NCBI RefSeq assembly: GCF_032854445.1
Contig: NC_088300.1
Coordinates: 75,939,966 to 76,003,965 of the forward strand
Direction: 5' to 3'
DNA: 64,000 nucleotides
Source of the DNA: Liolophura sinensis
Taxonomy: Eukaryota > Mollusca > Polyplacophora > Chitonida > Chitonidae
The notes beneath the pieces were generated by a model that worked only from the letters and a program-made list of their open reading frames with translations, ran no database searches and was not told the origin of the DNA. The position numbers were made by a program, and so were the translations under genes. Shown here piece by piece: positions 1 through 10,912 of this stretch (position 1 is the first letter of the stretch; every line of letters begins with the position of its first letter).

Positions 1-222
1 GTCTCATTTCCAATATTGGAAGGGCGTAGACCCAATGACTTACTTCCAATACTGTGAGGACACAGGCCCAATGTCTCACTTTCACTACTGGAAGCGAGAC
101 AAGGGTCCAATGTCTCACTTACAATACTGGAAGGACACAGGCTCAATTTTTCACTTCCAATACTGGAGGGACAAGGGCTCAACGTCTCACTTCCAATACT
201 GGAAGGACAAGGGCTCAACATC
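1..222. repeat. Minisatellite, 36-39 bp unit, about 6 copies, entering from the left edge
   Basis: Units share the core CACTTCCAATACTGGAAGGA followed by a CAAGGGCTCAA-type link; copies differ at many positions. Because 36 is a multiple of three a 73-codon frame stays open across it (35-256), but this is periodicity and I see no sign of a gene. The array continues beyond the window start, so its full size is unknown. Confidence 0.85.
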
Positions 223-1129
223 AAATATAATTACAGACATACACCACAGAGAATAAAACCATAGCAGGTGAACCAGAAGCAAATTACATGCACCATCACT
301 TTACTAGAATCCGGTAAAAAGCTACAGCATCTTCTGCATCATACTCTTAGTGATACGTACATGTACATGGAAAAGAGCAAATCTTGAATTTGACCGTTTC
401 CAGCCATTAAATGCAGCAAACAACATTGCTTGGCACAAGCAATGTTCATCTGGTTAATTCAGTGAGATTTATCGTAGTATATTTACCAGCCTTGACCTAA
501 GCTAGTTCAATGTCAATGTCAAACATACTACGGAAAAAGTCAATTAACCTAGAGCACGCAAGAAACAAAATCTGAATTAATAACCACCTGCTACATGTAT
601 CTGCTATGTAAATGCTTTGAAAAGAAAAATAATAAAAAAACAGCTTCAGAAAATTTCACTTTATCCTTATATTTTTATAGTCAACATTCTCTCTGAAAAC
701 ATTACATAACCCACCTCAAATCATATCTGGGCCAGTGTACAACCTTTCCACTTATTATATGTGCTAGCTATCGAAAATGCACCACACAAAATTATTGACA
801 TAACGTGCGAATGTTGTCTGAAAGGCTGTACATTGGCTGTGTCTGTCATTAAACAGCAAAGCATGGACACTTGATGTGGTCAATAGAACTACGGGGCAGG
901 GAACATCAAGTGGCTGAAACAACCCCAGTGCAGGAGAGTGAATCAACATTTGTCATACTCAGCTCTGTTCATACAATGATCTTTGCAGAGTTCTCTGAGA
1001 TACTAAACCTTTCTGTAGCACTAAGTATTGATTCCAACATGTTTTCCCAGTGAATTTGACAAAAACCATCAGAGGACAGGAGAAATCTTCAAATTTCTGG
1101 CAGGCCTGAAGAGTTTATCTGGTGTTTAC
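223..1129. other. Unique AT-rich DNA, no gene seen
   Basis: No repeat and no convincing exon. Two short open frames overlapping on opposite strands (764-949 minus, 871-1053 plus) have no codon-like character or splice signals I would trust. CpG is scarce, as in the rest of the left 39 kb. Confidence 0.5.
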
Positions 1130-1150
1130 CTCGCATTCTCCTGTGCTAAT
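1130..1150 (-). other. Candidate 21-nt microexon
   Basis: On the minus strand a pyrimidine-rich acceptor (AACCTGCCCTCCCCAG) directly precedes a 21-nt segment that ends GCGAG and is followed by a GTAAAC donor. The length is a multiple of three; it is open in two frames (ISTGECE, or LAQENA with split codons at its ends). Splice signals at this spacing also arise by chance at a rate of several per 40 kb, so this is only a candidate. If real it would belong to a minus-strand transcript passing through the array just upstream of it. Confidence 0.2.
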
Positions 1151-1366
1151 CTGGGGAGGGCAGGTTGGCAACAACCTTATGCATCATACCATCGCTGAGT
1201 TTAATTAGGTTTACTGTGAGGTCAGCAAACTGCCAAGAAAAACATCCTAAATGGAGAATTGCCACTCGATTAAGCCTGATTAATTTCAATCGATAAAAGT
1301 GCAATGGAATACGAATAACCATTAAGACAAAAATTGCATAATAAATTAAGGAGATGTTTGCCTGTA

Positions 1367-2170
1367 GCTCAGAAGGTAACTGATGGGCAAGTCCTCTCAA
1401 CATGTGCTCAATGGCTCAGAAGGTAACTGATGGGCAAGTCCTCTCAACATGTGCACAATGGCTCAGAAGGTAACTGATGGGCAAGTCCTCTCAACATGTG
1501 CTCAATGGCTCAGAAGGTAACTGATGGGCAAGTCCTCTCAACATATGCTCAATGGCTCAGAAGGTAACTGATGGGCAAGTCCTCTCAACATGTGCTCAAT
1601 GGCTCAGAAGGTAACTGATGGGCAAGTCCTCTCAACATATGCTCAATGGCTCAAAAGGTAACTGATGGGCAAGTCCTCTCAACATGTGCTCAATGGCTCA
1701 GAAGGTAACTGATGGGCAAGTCCTCTCAACATGTGCTCAATGGCTCAGAAGGTAACTGATGGGCAAGTCCTCTCAACATGTGCACAATGGCTCAGAAGGT
1801 AACTGATGGGCAAGTCCTCTCAACATGTGCTCAATGGCTCAAAAGGTAACTGATGGGCAAGTCCTCTCAACATGTGCTCAATGGCTCAAAAGGTAACTGA
1901 TGGGCAAGTCCTCTCAACATGTGCTCAATGGCTCAAAAGGTAACTGATGGGCAAGTCCTCTCAACATGCGCTCAATGACTCGAAAGGTAACTGATGGGCA
2001 AGTCCTCTCAACATGTGCTCAATGGCTCAGAAGGTAACTGATGGGCAAGTCCTCCCAACATGTGCTCAATGGTTCCAAAGGTAACTGATGGGCAAGTCCT
2101 CTCAACATGTGCTCAATGGCTCAAAAGGTAACTGATGGGCAAGTCCTCCCAACATGTGTGCAATGGTTCA
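1367..2170. repeat. Minisatellite, 47-bp unit, about 17 copies
   Basis: The unit begins CTCAGAAGGTAACTGATGGG and continues with CAAGTCCTCTCAACATGTG. Copies are very similar (typically 0-3 changes), which suggests recent expansion. The first copy reads TAGCTCAGAAGG and later ones TGGCTCAGAAGG, which fit a Pol III A box (TRGCNNAGNNGG); no B box is visible in the unit. It may derive from the head of a tRNA-like SINE. Confidence 0.93.
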
Positions 2171-2349
2171 ATAATAATACATTGTTCATTACAATGATTT
2201 AATGTCCTCATTCCTCATATCTTGCCTTGATACATAACAATTAATAATTTAGTTTTCCAATATGACAGAAGTTATTGTGATGAAAGGCATGTTAGGATCA
2301 TTCAGGCTCTGATATATTCCTACAGGATCTGCACCCACATATGTTCTGG
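2171..2349. other. Short spacer between two arrays
   Basis: Unique AT-rich sequence with no recognisable feature. Confidence 0.5.
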
Positions 2350-2680
2350 TAATGTGGTAATGGCACAAAGGAATGATTTACGAAGTACTCACCTAGGGTG
2401 ATGGCACAAAGGAATGATTTACCACATACTCACCTAGGGTAATGGCACAAAGGAATGATTTACCAGATACTCACCTAGGGTAATGGCACAAAGGAATGAT
2501 TTACCATGTACTCACCTAGGTAATGCCACAAAGGAATGATTTACCATGTACTCACCTAGGTAATGGCACAAAGGAATGATTTACCAGGTACTCACCTAGG
2601 TAATGGCACAAAGGAATGATTTACCATGTACTCACCTAGGGTAATGGCACAAAGGAATGATTTACCAGGTACTCAGGTGT
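2350..2680. repeat. Minisatellite, 41-42 bp unit, about 8 copies
   Basis: Core GGCACAAAGGAATGATTTAC followed by CATGTACTCACCTAGG. On the minus strand every copy presents CTAG/GTGAGTAC, a good match to a 5' splice site. Copies differ mostly by a one-base indel (AGG or AGGG). Confidence 0.92.
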
Positions 2681-2760
2681 TCATGTCTAATACAGAGGAA
2701 GTTCACTGGTAGTTCACCACAACTACACATGCAGATCAGGTGCGAGTAGTTCAAAAATCT

Positions 2761-3065
2761 TTGTTATTTATTTGATATGCTTTACGCCTTACTCAAGATT
2801 ATTTCACATGTAAGACAGCAGCCAGCATTATTGTCCAAGGAACCAGATCCCATGAGGAAACCCCAACCATCCACAGGTTGCTGTCAGAACCACATACAAC
2901 CGGTGAGGAAACCTTCATTAGCTGGACCTGCACTGGTGAAAGGCTTCTGAGTCAGGGTGTTGCCCTAGCATACTAACCACTCAACCAATGAGGCCCTAGC
3001 ATACTAACCACTCAACCAATGAGGCCCTAGCATACTAACCACTCAACCAATGAGGCCCCAGCTCA
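2761..3065 (-). mobile_element. Degenerate tRNA-derived SINE with a triplicated head
   Basis: Read on the minus strand it starts with GGCCTCATTGGTTGAGTGGT, a tRNA-like A-box region, and ends with a conserved module (CCACAGGTTGCTG mirror, then AAATAATCTTGAGTAAGGCG and a TAAA-rich tail). The same tail module occurs at 46.9 and 55.7 kb. A 31-bp head segment is present three times in tandem (2,967-3,058). The type of SINE is abundant in bivalve genomes from what I know of the group; the family name is not assigned here. Confidence 0.65.
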
Positions 3066-4946
3066 ATGGTGGTTCACTACTGCTCGACCACACATACCAC
3101 ACTGATACATTCCTAACACATTATGTGACGTATAGGCGCTATCATGTATCTTTTTCTCTTTATTGCGCAGCTAATGTTTGAGAAATGGCTTATGCATGGT
3201 GGGAGCCAAACACAGTTGTGTTAAAATAGACTAAAAAAAATTACGACCAGAGGGATTGTAAAAGGGCAATAATGTCTTTCATAGTAATTGTTTTAGAATT
3301 GCTTGAAAACATAAAATATGGTCAATAGGTTTATAAATGCCTCCCAACAATGATTGTTGAAATGGTAGTTTTTAAATACAGAGATTCGGTTTTTAAGGTA
3401 TGGCCAGTTCTTGTAGTAGCCATTTACAATAAAATTTCCCATGATTCAGTTCACAGTTTCCATCCAAGAGGCTGGCACGAGCTTCCACAGATGACGTAAC
3501 ATGTCTACAGTGTCATGGAGACTAGCTATAGGGACTTATAGACTAGCTATTGCATACTTTTAGGTAATGCACAAGAGACACTACTTATAAAGAATGGTAA
3601 TGATGGTAAGAAGTATGTAGCTACATATATGTAGGTTAACAAGACGGTACAGATAGAGGCACCAGAGCGTGCTCTAATGGGTTTAAGATTAAAGGATTAT
3701 TGTCCAGATTTATTAGTTATGCACAATCAGCTAATGCTGTCTATATTGTAAAACATATTGTAAAAGGGCACATTAATCTGAGTAATATTACACTTTTCTG
3801 CCAACACTCTGTAGTCTCCTCTAAATTACGTCATACAATTCCAAACTTTACAAGTCATCAGAGCTTTGACCTTTAGGTCAGTGTTAAAAAAACCTACAAC
3901 AGCCACAACAAGTATATCAAATTTCTCCAGGTAGGTTCTTTGCACCTACCAAAAACAGTCACACTTGCTTTCACCTTTTTAATGCTGAAAGTTACGACAG
4001 GAATACAGTTGTATTTCCACAATGGCACCTGAACACAGTAGTTATAAAATACTATTAACTGAACTGAAAACTGATAGATAGTCAATCTCTGTACACTAAC
4101 GCTGACAACATCATGCATGTATTTTATACTGTACTCTATCCTGAATGCTGACAATAACACATAGGCCTACCCGTAGTTGTCATTGCACGTAGGCAGGAAT
4201 TTAGAATGATAATTATTTTTAAGTGTGAAACGGACAAAGGGAAAAAAATAGTAAATAAAGATTTAATCTTAAAAGAAACACACGACATGTACAGTGTAAC
4301 ACAGGATAAAGCTATACTCTACCAGTGAGTATCGCCAATGTAGTTGAACATGCCTGGACAAAGACCAATTTCAGCATCTGAAAACAAGGAATCTGAAGTC
4401 CCGAAATGTCATAAATCAGAACATCAGTGTCAGCCACTACTGGTTCAGATTGATACAGCAGTGTATTGCTTCTGTGTAGCTAGAATCTCTCTCGAAAATG
4501 ACATCATTTTGATAGGAATTCCCATGTTATTTAGGCCAGCTAGACTTTGGTTGGCCATCTATGACATCAGCTGCTGAGCCATACCGGGCAGCCGGTTGAA
4601 GATCGTCTAGGACAGTAAACCTATTGTTTTGGATGGACTTAAAGTGACTAATATGTTTCTCAGAAGCCCTGCTGATGATATACTGTTTAAACAGGTTATA
4701 ATCTTTATAATTAGGGCCAGTAGTTAAAAATAGACGCTAAGCCTTTAAAGTTACCCTTTAATTAAGTGGACAATGCTTATTACCAGACTGAGCAGGCATA
4801 GTGTACATAAATATACAAATATGTAAAGACATGGAATTGAGATTACTGGCTGGAATCATCTGAGATTTTTCATGGTGTGTTTCTGTGGACATGCAAATTC
4901 ATATTGTGATTTTGTTGTGAATGCTGTGATGACCAGTTTTAGTATG
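3066..4946. other. Unique AT-rich DNA, no confident gene
   Basis: Contains an 88-codon minus-strand frame (3894-4160) and a 77-codon plus-strand frame (4344-4577). The latter begins with a hydrophilic run (MNMPGQRPISASENKESEV), which is mildly gene-like, but no matching splice sites were found. I would not annotate either. Confidence 0.4.
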
Positions 4947-5527
4947 TGATTCAGGAGGTCATGGCGATTCAGGAGGTCATGGCGATTTAGGAGGTCATGG
5001 CGATTTAGGAGGTCATGGCGATTCAGGAGGTCATGGCGATTCAGGAGGTCATGGCGATTCAGGAGGTCATGGCGATTCAGGAGGTCATGGCGATTCAGGA
5101 GGTCATGGCGATTTAGAGGTCATGGCGATTCAGGAGGTCATGGCGATTTAGGAGGTCATGGCGATTTAGGAGGTCATGGCGATTTAGAAGGTCATGGCGA
5201 TTCAGGAGGTCATGGCGATTTAGGAGGTCATGGCGATTTAGGAGGTCATGGCGATTCAGGAGGTCATGGCAATTTAGGAGGTCATGGCGATTCAGGAGGT
5301 CATGGCGATTCAGGAGGTCATGGCGATTCAGGAGGTCATGGCGATTTAGGAGGTCATGGCGATTCAGGAGGTCATGGCGATTCAGGAGGTCATGGCAATT
5401 TCGGAGGTCATGGTGATTCAGGAGGTCATGGCGATTCAAGAGGTCATGGCGATTCAGGAGGTCATGGCGATTCAAGATGTCATGGCAATTCTAGAGGTCA
5501 TGGCAATTCTAGAGGTCAAGGCTGAGG
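4947..5527. repeat. Minisatellite, 18-bp unit, about 32 copies
   Basis: Unit GATTCAGGAGGTCATGGC plus minor variants (TTTAGG, TTCAAG, CAATTC). Six codons per unit, so minus-strand frame 5113-5475 reads the hexapeptide NRHDLL about 20 times and plus-strand frame 5356-5565 reads MAIQEV. No flanking start, splice or signal-peptide evidence supports translation. Confidence 0.95.
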
Positions 5528-7050
5528 TTAAGGTCTTGGCACTATTCTCACGTCTGCAGTCTTGATTATTGAGACAAATACATGTAATCAGTTTAAATAC
5601 TCCCTACACCGCATATCTGGCGCTAGTTGCTGCTGACAGTTTCTCAAAGGTCAAGCAAAGGGTTGTACCCATAATCCCCATTTCCACATTCACTCTCACC
5701 GGAATCCAGACTGCTCATTCTCTTTGCATTAATAAATGCATTAAACAACATGGAAACAGTCCAGTGAGTACATTAATTTAATAAATAACACGGCTTCGAT
5801 TCTGTGAAAAAAAAAACTGTTGGACACGTAATAAACATAATCCACGTAATAAACACGCAAAAACGCATGTCTATGGAAACACATAGCACAAGGTCCACAC
5901 TGAAATTATCCAAGTGGGTCAAGAAGTTCACAGCCAATTTCCAGATTGCTGTACCTAAATGGAATACATATATCATTAAACATTGCATTTTCACTGCCAA
6001 CAACAGTCAAAGTTTGAAAAGAACTTCCCAACTGTACCTTCTGCACATCTGTTCATTAGCAATGTTTGGATGAAAAGGTCTCAATTAACCATGAAAACTC
6101 CTGTGTGCTAAAATAAACATCAAAATGGTGGTGATTGTAGTTGGTGAGGGAGGTGTAAGTGGATTTATCTAGGGTAGATGGGGAGTTTGTCTGTCAGCAA
6201 GCCACATGCTTAGACCTCTCTAACATCAAATCTATTAGAGATCTGATCAATAAAATATTCAGTAACTTTCCCATACGACTCCATTCAGCTTTGAGACAGC
6301 GGCACACAAAAGCCTAATATAACCCGGATAACAGTCATTTCAATAGAACTGCCGACTAGTTAGGGCTGGCCAGTCCGCCTGGCCCTTCGTTCCGCAACTC
6401 TTATTCATCACTCTTCCTCAATATCGGACCAGCAAATTCCCAGTTTCACAGGACGACAATTAAAACAGCCTTTCATCTTTCCTGACCACAAGCTGTATTT
6501 CCACCATGCCTATTCCATCCCCCTCACCCAGCCTCATTCCCCATACCACTGCTACTCTTCCCAAGGGTATAATACCTAACACACCATATTAGCAGGACAA
6601 CACTGTATACCTGCCAGATGAACTGTCTAATTATAATTTATATCAATAAATAAAATTATGCATCAGCAACTCAGCATAATTAATCCCACAAACGACAGGA
6701 TGTAAAGATGCTGATAACCAATTAAAGCTAACCTGATAACTAAACCACACATTCCATCTAAAAACAACAAAATTAAAATACTGGAGTCTGAATGATGATT
6801 ACTTTACTTGTATCAGGAAATCAGATGAAGATTCAACACGTTATTCACACAAAATAATTAACAACTTATTGATTAGATAATCAATGACTGGTCACTGGCA
6901 GGTTATTATACGATGGCCAAACCTGACCCTTACAGGAAACAATTCATTGTTACCCAAAAGCCATTAAAGTTGGTGCTATGCAATGAAAACTAGTATCACA
7001 AAATATATGACAATATGATTCTTTATATAATTTCCTTTTTTGTCCAGTTT
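5528..7050. other. Unique AT-rich DNA, no confident gene
   Basis: Two overlapping short frames at 5773-6073 are mutual shadows. A splice-bounded segment near 6,038-6,107 (minus) has stops in all frames and was rejected. A possible AATAAA on the minus strand at 7,050-7,055 lies 57 bp past the stop of the exon candidate at 7,112. Confidence 0.4.
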
Positions 7051-7111
7051 TTATTTTGACAGTGGGTTGCCTTAATATTTCCCTCAATCTGCCAATGTGA
7101 GCTAAACATAA

Positions 7112-7388
7112 TCATTTCTGCATGTCTTGAAGCACATGTATGCAAGCAGTTGGAGGAAATGCCATCTCATTTATAAATCCCCCAGCTGAATGATACGTCA
7201 ATCTTAATAAAGAAGTCTGACAGCATAGACAGGTTTGGAAAGTGCCAAAGTCAAACATGGCCAAGTCAGGGCTGGTTGATGTATAAAGTTTGAGATCCCT
7301 CTGCAAAATCGTGCTCAGCGCCTCGTGTCTGTCAGTGGAGGATTTCATGGACAGACAGTCAATTTCCAGCACTGTTTTCTCCACCAAT
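7112..7388 (-). CDS. Candidate last coding exon, unrecognised protein (partial)
   Basis: On the minus strand the acceptor TGTGTTTGTTTTAG is followed by 277 nt open to a TGA stop at 7,112-7,114. The first residues are LVEKTVLEIDCLSMKSSTD, followed by HEALSTILQRDLKLYTSTSP and a cysteine-containing segment (FGTFQTCLCCQ). The exon begins with one base of a split codon, which matches the two-base remainder of the candidate exon at 10,340-10,455, so the two join in frame. An AATAAA sits at 7,055-7,050 on the same strand. Codon use and residue mix look like a helical cytoplasmic protein, but I do not recognise a family. Weak points: the last 35 residues look less gene-like and a very short 3' UTR is implied. 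Coding by inference only. Confidence 0.4.
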
Positions 7389-7489
7389 CTAAAACAAACA
7401 CATCCCTGGGCAATTCTGTCTAAGTGTTTTACTTCACTCAGACACAATATAAGTAGGTAAATATGGAACATGTGTGTCTATGAACCATC

Positions 7490-8030
7490 TGAGGCACTGC
7501 TGATGAGGTTCACTCATAGGTGGTAGTGCTAATACCCTAAACATGAGGGGATTCACAGATGATGACTGCTAACAGGATAAACACAAGGGGCACTCATAGG
7601 GGGTGGTGTTAATGCCCTCAACATGAGAGGCACTCACAGGAGGTGGAGCTAACACCTTAAACACAAGGGACACTCATAGGATGTGGTGCTAATACCCTCA
7701 AAATGAGAGGCACTCACAGGAGGTGGTGCTAATACCTTACACACAAGGGACACTCAAAGGATGTAGTGCTAATACCCTAAACACAAGAGACACTCATAGG
7801 ATGTGGTGCTAATACCCTAAACATGAGGGGCACTCATAGGATGTGGTGCTAATACCTTACACACAAGGCACACTCAAAGGATGTAGTGCTAATACCCTAA
7901 ACACAAGGGACACTCATAGGATGTGGTGTTAATACCGTAAACATGAGGGGCACTCATAGGATGTGGTGCTAGTACCCTCAACATGAGAGGCACTCACAGG
8001 AGGTGGTGCTAATACCCTTAACACTTATAG
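7490..8030. repeat. Minisatellite, about 40-bp unit, about 13 copies
   Basis: Core CACTCATAGGATGTGGTGCT followed by AATACCCTAAACATGAGGGG. Copies fall into two types (ACATGAGGGG and ACACAAGGGA) that partly alternate. Confidence 0.9.
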
Positions 8031-8329
8031 ACCTGAAGGAATTATAATCTTAGCCAAAGAGCACCAGCCCTCAATTAAATAGCATTTAACTTGTCATGTG
8101 TTTCAAACAAACACATGTTCATAATGGCTAAAACATAGCTCTCTAGCAGTTATCTTTCACTTATACCAATGCGTGATCTTAATTGTTAGGACTGCCAAAC
8201 ATAATTCCTACAAATTCACTCCATTTAAAGTCATACATGCAGTTTGTTGCAATGATCACATACACACAATTAATGTGGCACATGTAAAGTATGGTTGTTG
8301 TTTGGTTTGGAGTAAAAAGTTTCCCCACC

Positions 8330-8605
8330 TGTTCACAAACTCAGCAACTGTACGGTACTGCTCAGTAACTGTGTAATACTGTTCAGTAACTGTATGTGTA
8401 ATGCTTGCTAACTGCACAGTACTGCTTGATAACTGTGGCCTTATCGTTAATTTGATAACTGTAGCAGTACTGCTTAGTAAGTGTTCATGTACAAATCAGC
8501 CCGGTAACTGTACCTAACTGTTTGGTAATTGCAGACTACAGTTCAGTAACTGCACAGTATTGTTTGGTAACTGTACATTGCTACTCGGTAAATGTAAACA
8601 GTGCT
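8330..8605. repeat. Degenerate short tandem repeat leading into the 62-bp array
   Basis: Irregular 25-33 bp copies around CAGTAACTGTACAGTACTGCT. The CGGTAACTG motif is shared with the adjacent 62-bp unit, so this may be the diverged ancestor or edge of that array. Confidence 0.65.
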
Positions 8606-9221
8606 AATCAGTAACTGTGGAGCACCTGAAGCAGCTGCTGTACACAGCCAGGTAGCTGTATATTGCTGCTCAGTAATTGTGGAACACCTGAAGCAGCCGC
8701 TGTACGCAGCCAGGTAGCTGTATATTGCTGCTCGGTAATTGTTGAGCACCTGATGCAGCTGCTGTAAGCAGCCAGGTAGCTGTATATTGCTGCTCGGTAA
8801 CTGTGGAGCACCTGGAGCAGCTGCTGTAAGCAGCCAGGTAGCTGTATATTGCTGCTCGGTAACTGTGGAGCACCTAGAGCTGCTGCTGTACACAGCCAGG
8901 TAGCTGTATATTGCTGCTGGATAACTGTGGAGAACCTGAAGCAGCTGCTGTACACAGCCAGGTAGCTGTATATTGCTGCTCGGTAACTGTGGAGCACCTG
9001 AAGCAGCTGCTGTACACAGCCAGGTAGCTGTATATTGCTGCTGGATAACTGTGGAGAACCTGAAGCAGCTGCTGTACACAGCCAGGTAGCTGTATATTGC
9101 TGCTCGGTAACTGTGGAGCACCTGAAGCAGCTGCTGTACACAGCCAGGTAGCTGTATATTGCTGCTGGATAACTGTGGAGAACCTGAAGCAGCTGCTGTA
9201 CACAGCCAGGTAGCTGTATAT
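8606..9221. repeat. Minisatellite, 62-bp unit, about 10 copies, with a 124-bp dimer higher-order repeat
   Basis: Core GAAGCAGCTGCTGTACACAG then CCAGGTAGCTGTATATTGCTGCT. The last six copies alternate strictly between CGGTAACTGTGGAGCAC and GGATAACTGTGGAGAAC variants, giving a 124-bp dimer repeated three times. Because 62 is not a multiple of three, one reading direction cycles through all frames every 186 bp; the 192- and 208-codon minus-strand frames are products of this. Confidence 0.93.
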
Positions 9222-9382
9222 TTATATACTTCACATGTATATTATACTTCAGAAAAGAATCATATGTTTGGGAATGAACTTTTAAATATCAAATTAGTTA
9301 CCATAGGACTGTTAAAGAACTAATCAATGTGTTCACACACAAAATCATATCCACTAAGTGATCCTCAAAGTTCCCCCAAGAA

Positions 9383-9397
9383 CCCCCCCCCCCCCCC
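9383..9397. repeat. Poly-C tract (15 C)
   Basis: Uninterrupted run of C. A matching poly-G run of 17 lies at 43,576-43,592. Confidence 0.95.
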
Positions 9398-10284
9398 ACC
9401 AACAATTTTTATCCCACATATTAAACTTACTTCACTTTGTTCTTTCATACGCATCGATTTCACAGAAAACCTATCTTAAAGACTAACAAATATCAGACAA
9501 ACATGACGGACGTAACACAATCATAGCACTATTTTCTATGCATTTAGATATGTGCAAAAATAATACATCTTAAACCTGAAAATATTAAACTTAGTCTTCT
9601 GCACTTTACATTCGGTTGCTTTATTCTCACAAGCACCAGTAATTAAAAGTATCTGTGTTTATATATGTAACTCTAAAATTATAAACAGGCATGCAAATGT
9701 CAAAGAGTTTGTGATTTGCAATAAAAGTGCCTAAATAAAGTTCCAAAAATTTATATATATATATATATATGAAAGCCATTATTTAACATGAAACAGCTGG
9801 ATTAGAAGAGACCATGCATACATGTTTTCAATTTCCAGCAATATTTGTATTTCTGAATTACAATATTTTTTCCTCAGAGACAATTTAGTAAAATTAAAAA
9901 TAAATTTCTATGCATGGTAAAGTGTTAAGTTTTTGCAAAGCCATACATAAAGTTGGTATTTGTCATTACACAGTCTTCATGTTTACAAGTTTACAACTTC
10001 AAGAAATAGCAAACAATCAACCTCTTACAAAATCTATAATTAATTCTCAAACTAGATTATGAATTAGCACTTACTGAATATGTACAATCCACCACAGAAA
10101 GTAAATGGTCAAAATTCAAAGAAGAGTAAAACAAAAGCTAAAAAGCCATACCCTTGTTAGTGCTTAAAACTAAGCAGAAGTCATGATTGTAATCACATAG
10201 CTACGAAAAAGCATGGTGTGTTAACAACTCACCTGTTAAGTCAGTTTAACAGGTGTGAAAAGTTGTATATAGAGATCCACCTAC
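9398..10284. other. Unique AT-rich DNA, no gene seen
   Basis: Only a short TA run (about 9,752-9,769) and no coding-like segment. Confidence 0.5.
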
Positions 10285-10306
10285 CTGTATCATCTGATTC
10301 AGACAT
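10285..10306 (-). other. Possible alternative first coding segment (MSESDDT)
   Basis: On the minus strand an ATG with sequence TAGCCATGT opens seven codons (MSESDDT) and runs into ACAG/GTAGGT, a good donor. It lies just 3' of the exon candidate at 10,340-10,455. Its phase (one base left over) does not fit the 7,388 acceptor, so it would need another partner. Chance is a real alternative. Confidence 0.15.
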
Positions 10307-10339
10307 GGCTAGGTTTACTGCTCTAAGTGCTGGGAATAC

Positions 10340-10455
10340 CTTACAGCCAAACAGTCCCAGTGAGTGTGACTTTTTACGAGAAAATGCCTAAGCTTTGTGC
10401 AATGTTCACAAAGAAGCGTAAAAGCTGAAGCAGGGGTTGTCTGCAAGATACACAC
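10340..10455 (-). CDS. Candidate internal coding exon, unrecognised protein (partial)
   Basis: The minus-strand acceptor TTCCCTCATCTTTTCAG precedes a 116-nt open segment reading VCILQTTPASAFTLLCEHCT then KLRHFLVKSHTHWDCLAV. The proposed donor is AAG/GTATTC. An alternative donor five bases earlier (GCT/GTAAGG) is stronger in sequence but would break the frame with the next exon. With AAG/GTATTC the two-base remainder plus the first base of 7,388 makes an Arg codon and the frame continues to the stop at 7,112. The CEHC pair could be a metal site or simple cysteines; no family recognised. Confidence 0.35.
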
Positions 10456-10876
10456 CTGAAAAGATGAGGGAAGGATGGAATCACATGACAACAAACTACA
10501 ATAGTTACATGGAACTTGTTCATTTCCTAATAAACACAACTCAGCTCACACTTTAAAATGTAAGCCTGAAAAATACAACTTTACCAATGACTGGTCTCCT
10601 TTCTATCTTCGAGTTTTAAAATGGTGGTAACTACGCTAATTCCTCAACCTTTTCACATATGAAAGAGCATCTTTAAGTGCAATTTATGCACATTTTCATT
10701 TTGGGAACACAACTACGTTGGTTGAAGTGGCCAATTTTAAGGCTTCACAAAAAGCATAACTTTATCACTGTACACAGAATAATGCCTTGAGAATATGTTG
10801 GAATAAACACCTTGCAACCATGAGAAAAGAATTACAGTAAATTGAGATTAGTGACAAACTCTGACTGAATGCTTAC

Positions 10877-10912
10877 ACGTCTTGAAATTTGTATAAATCT
10901 GTTTTGAAGCAT
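10877..10912 (-). other. Candidate 36-nt microexon
   Basis: Pyrimidine-rich acceptor (CGAAGTCTTTTCTTAG) and a CGT/GTAAGC donor flank 36 nt that are open in all three frames (MLQNRFIQISRR in phase 0, which is the phase that would join the next candidate exon at 10,455). Length is a multiple of three. Sequence alone cannot exclude chance. Confidence 0.25.

Noticed and set aside
5113-5475. Hexapeptide NRHDLL repeat protein
   Set aside because: Direct consequence of an 18-bp period; both strands are open and no flanking gene structure exists.
6038-6107. Minus-strand 70-nt segment between a TTTATTTTAG acceptor and a GAAG/GTACAG donor
   Set aside because: All three frames contain stops within the segment, so it cannot be an internal coding exon.
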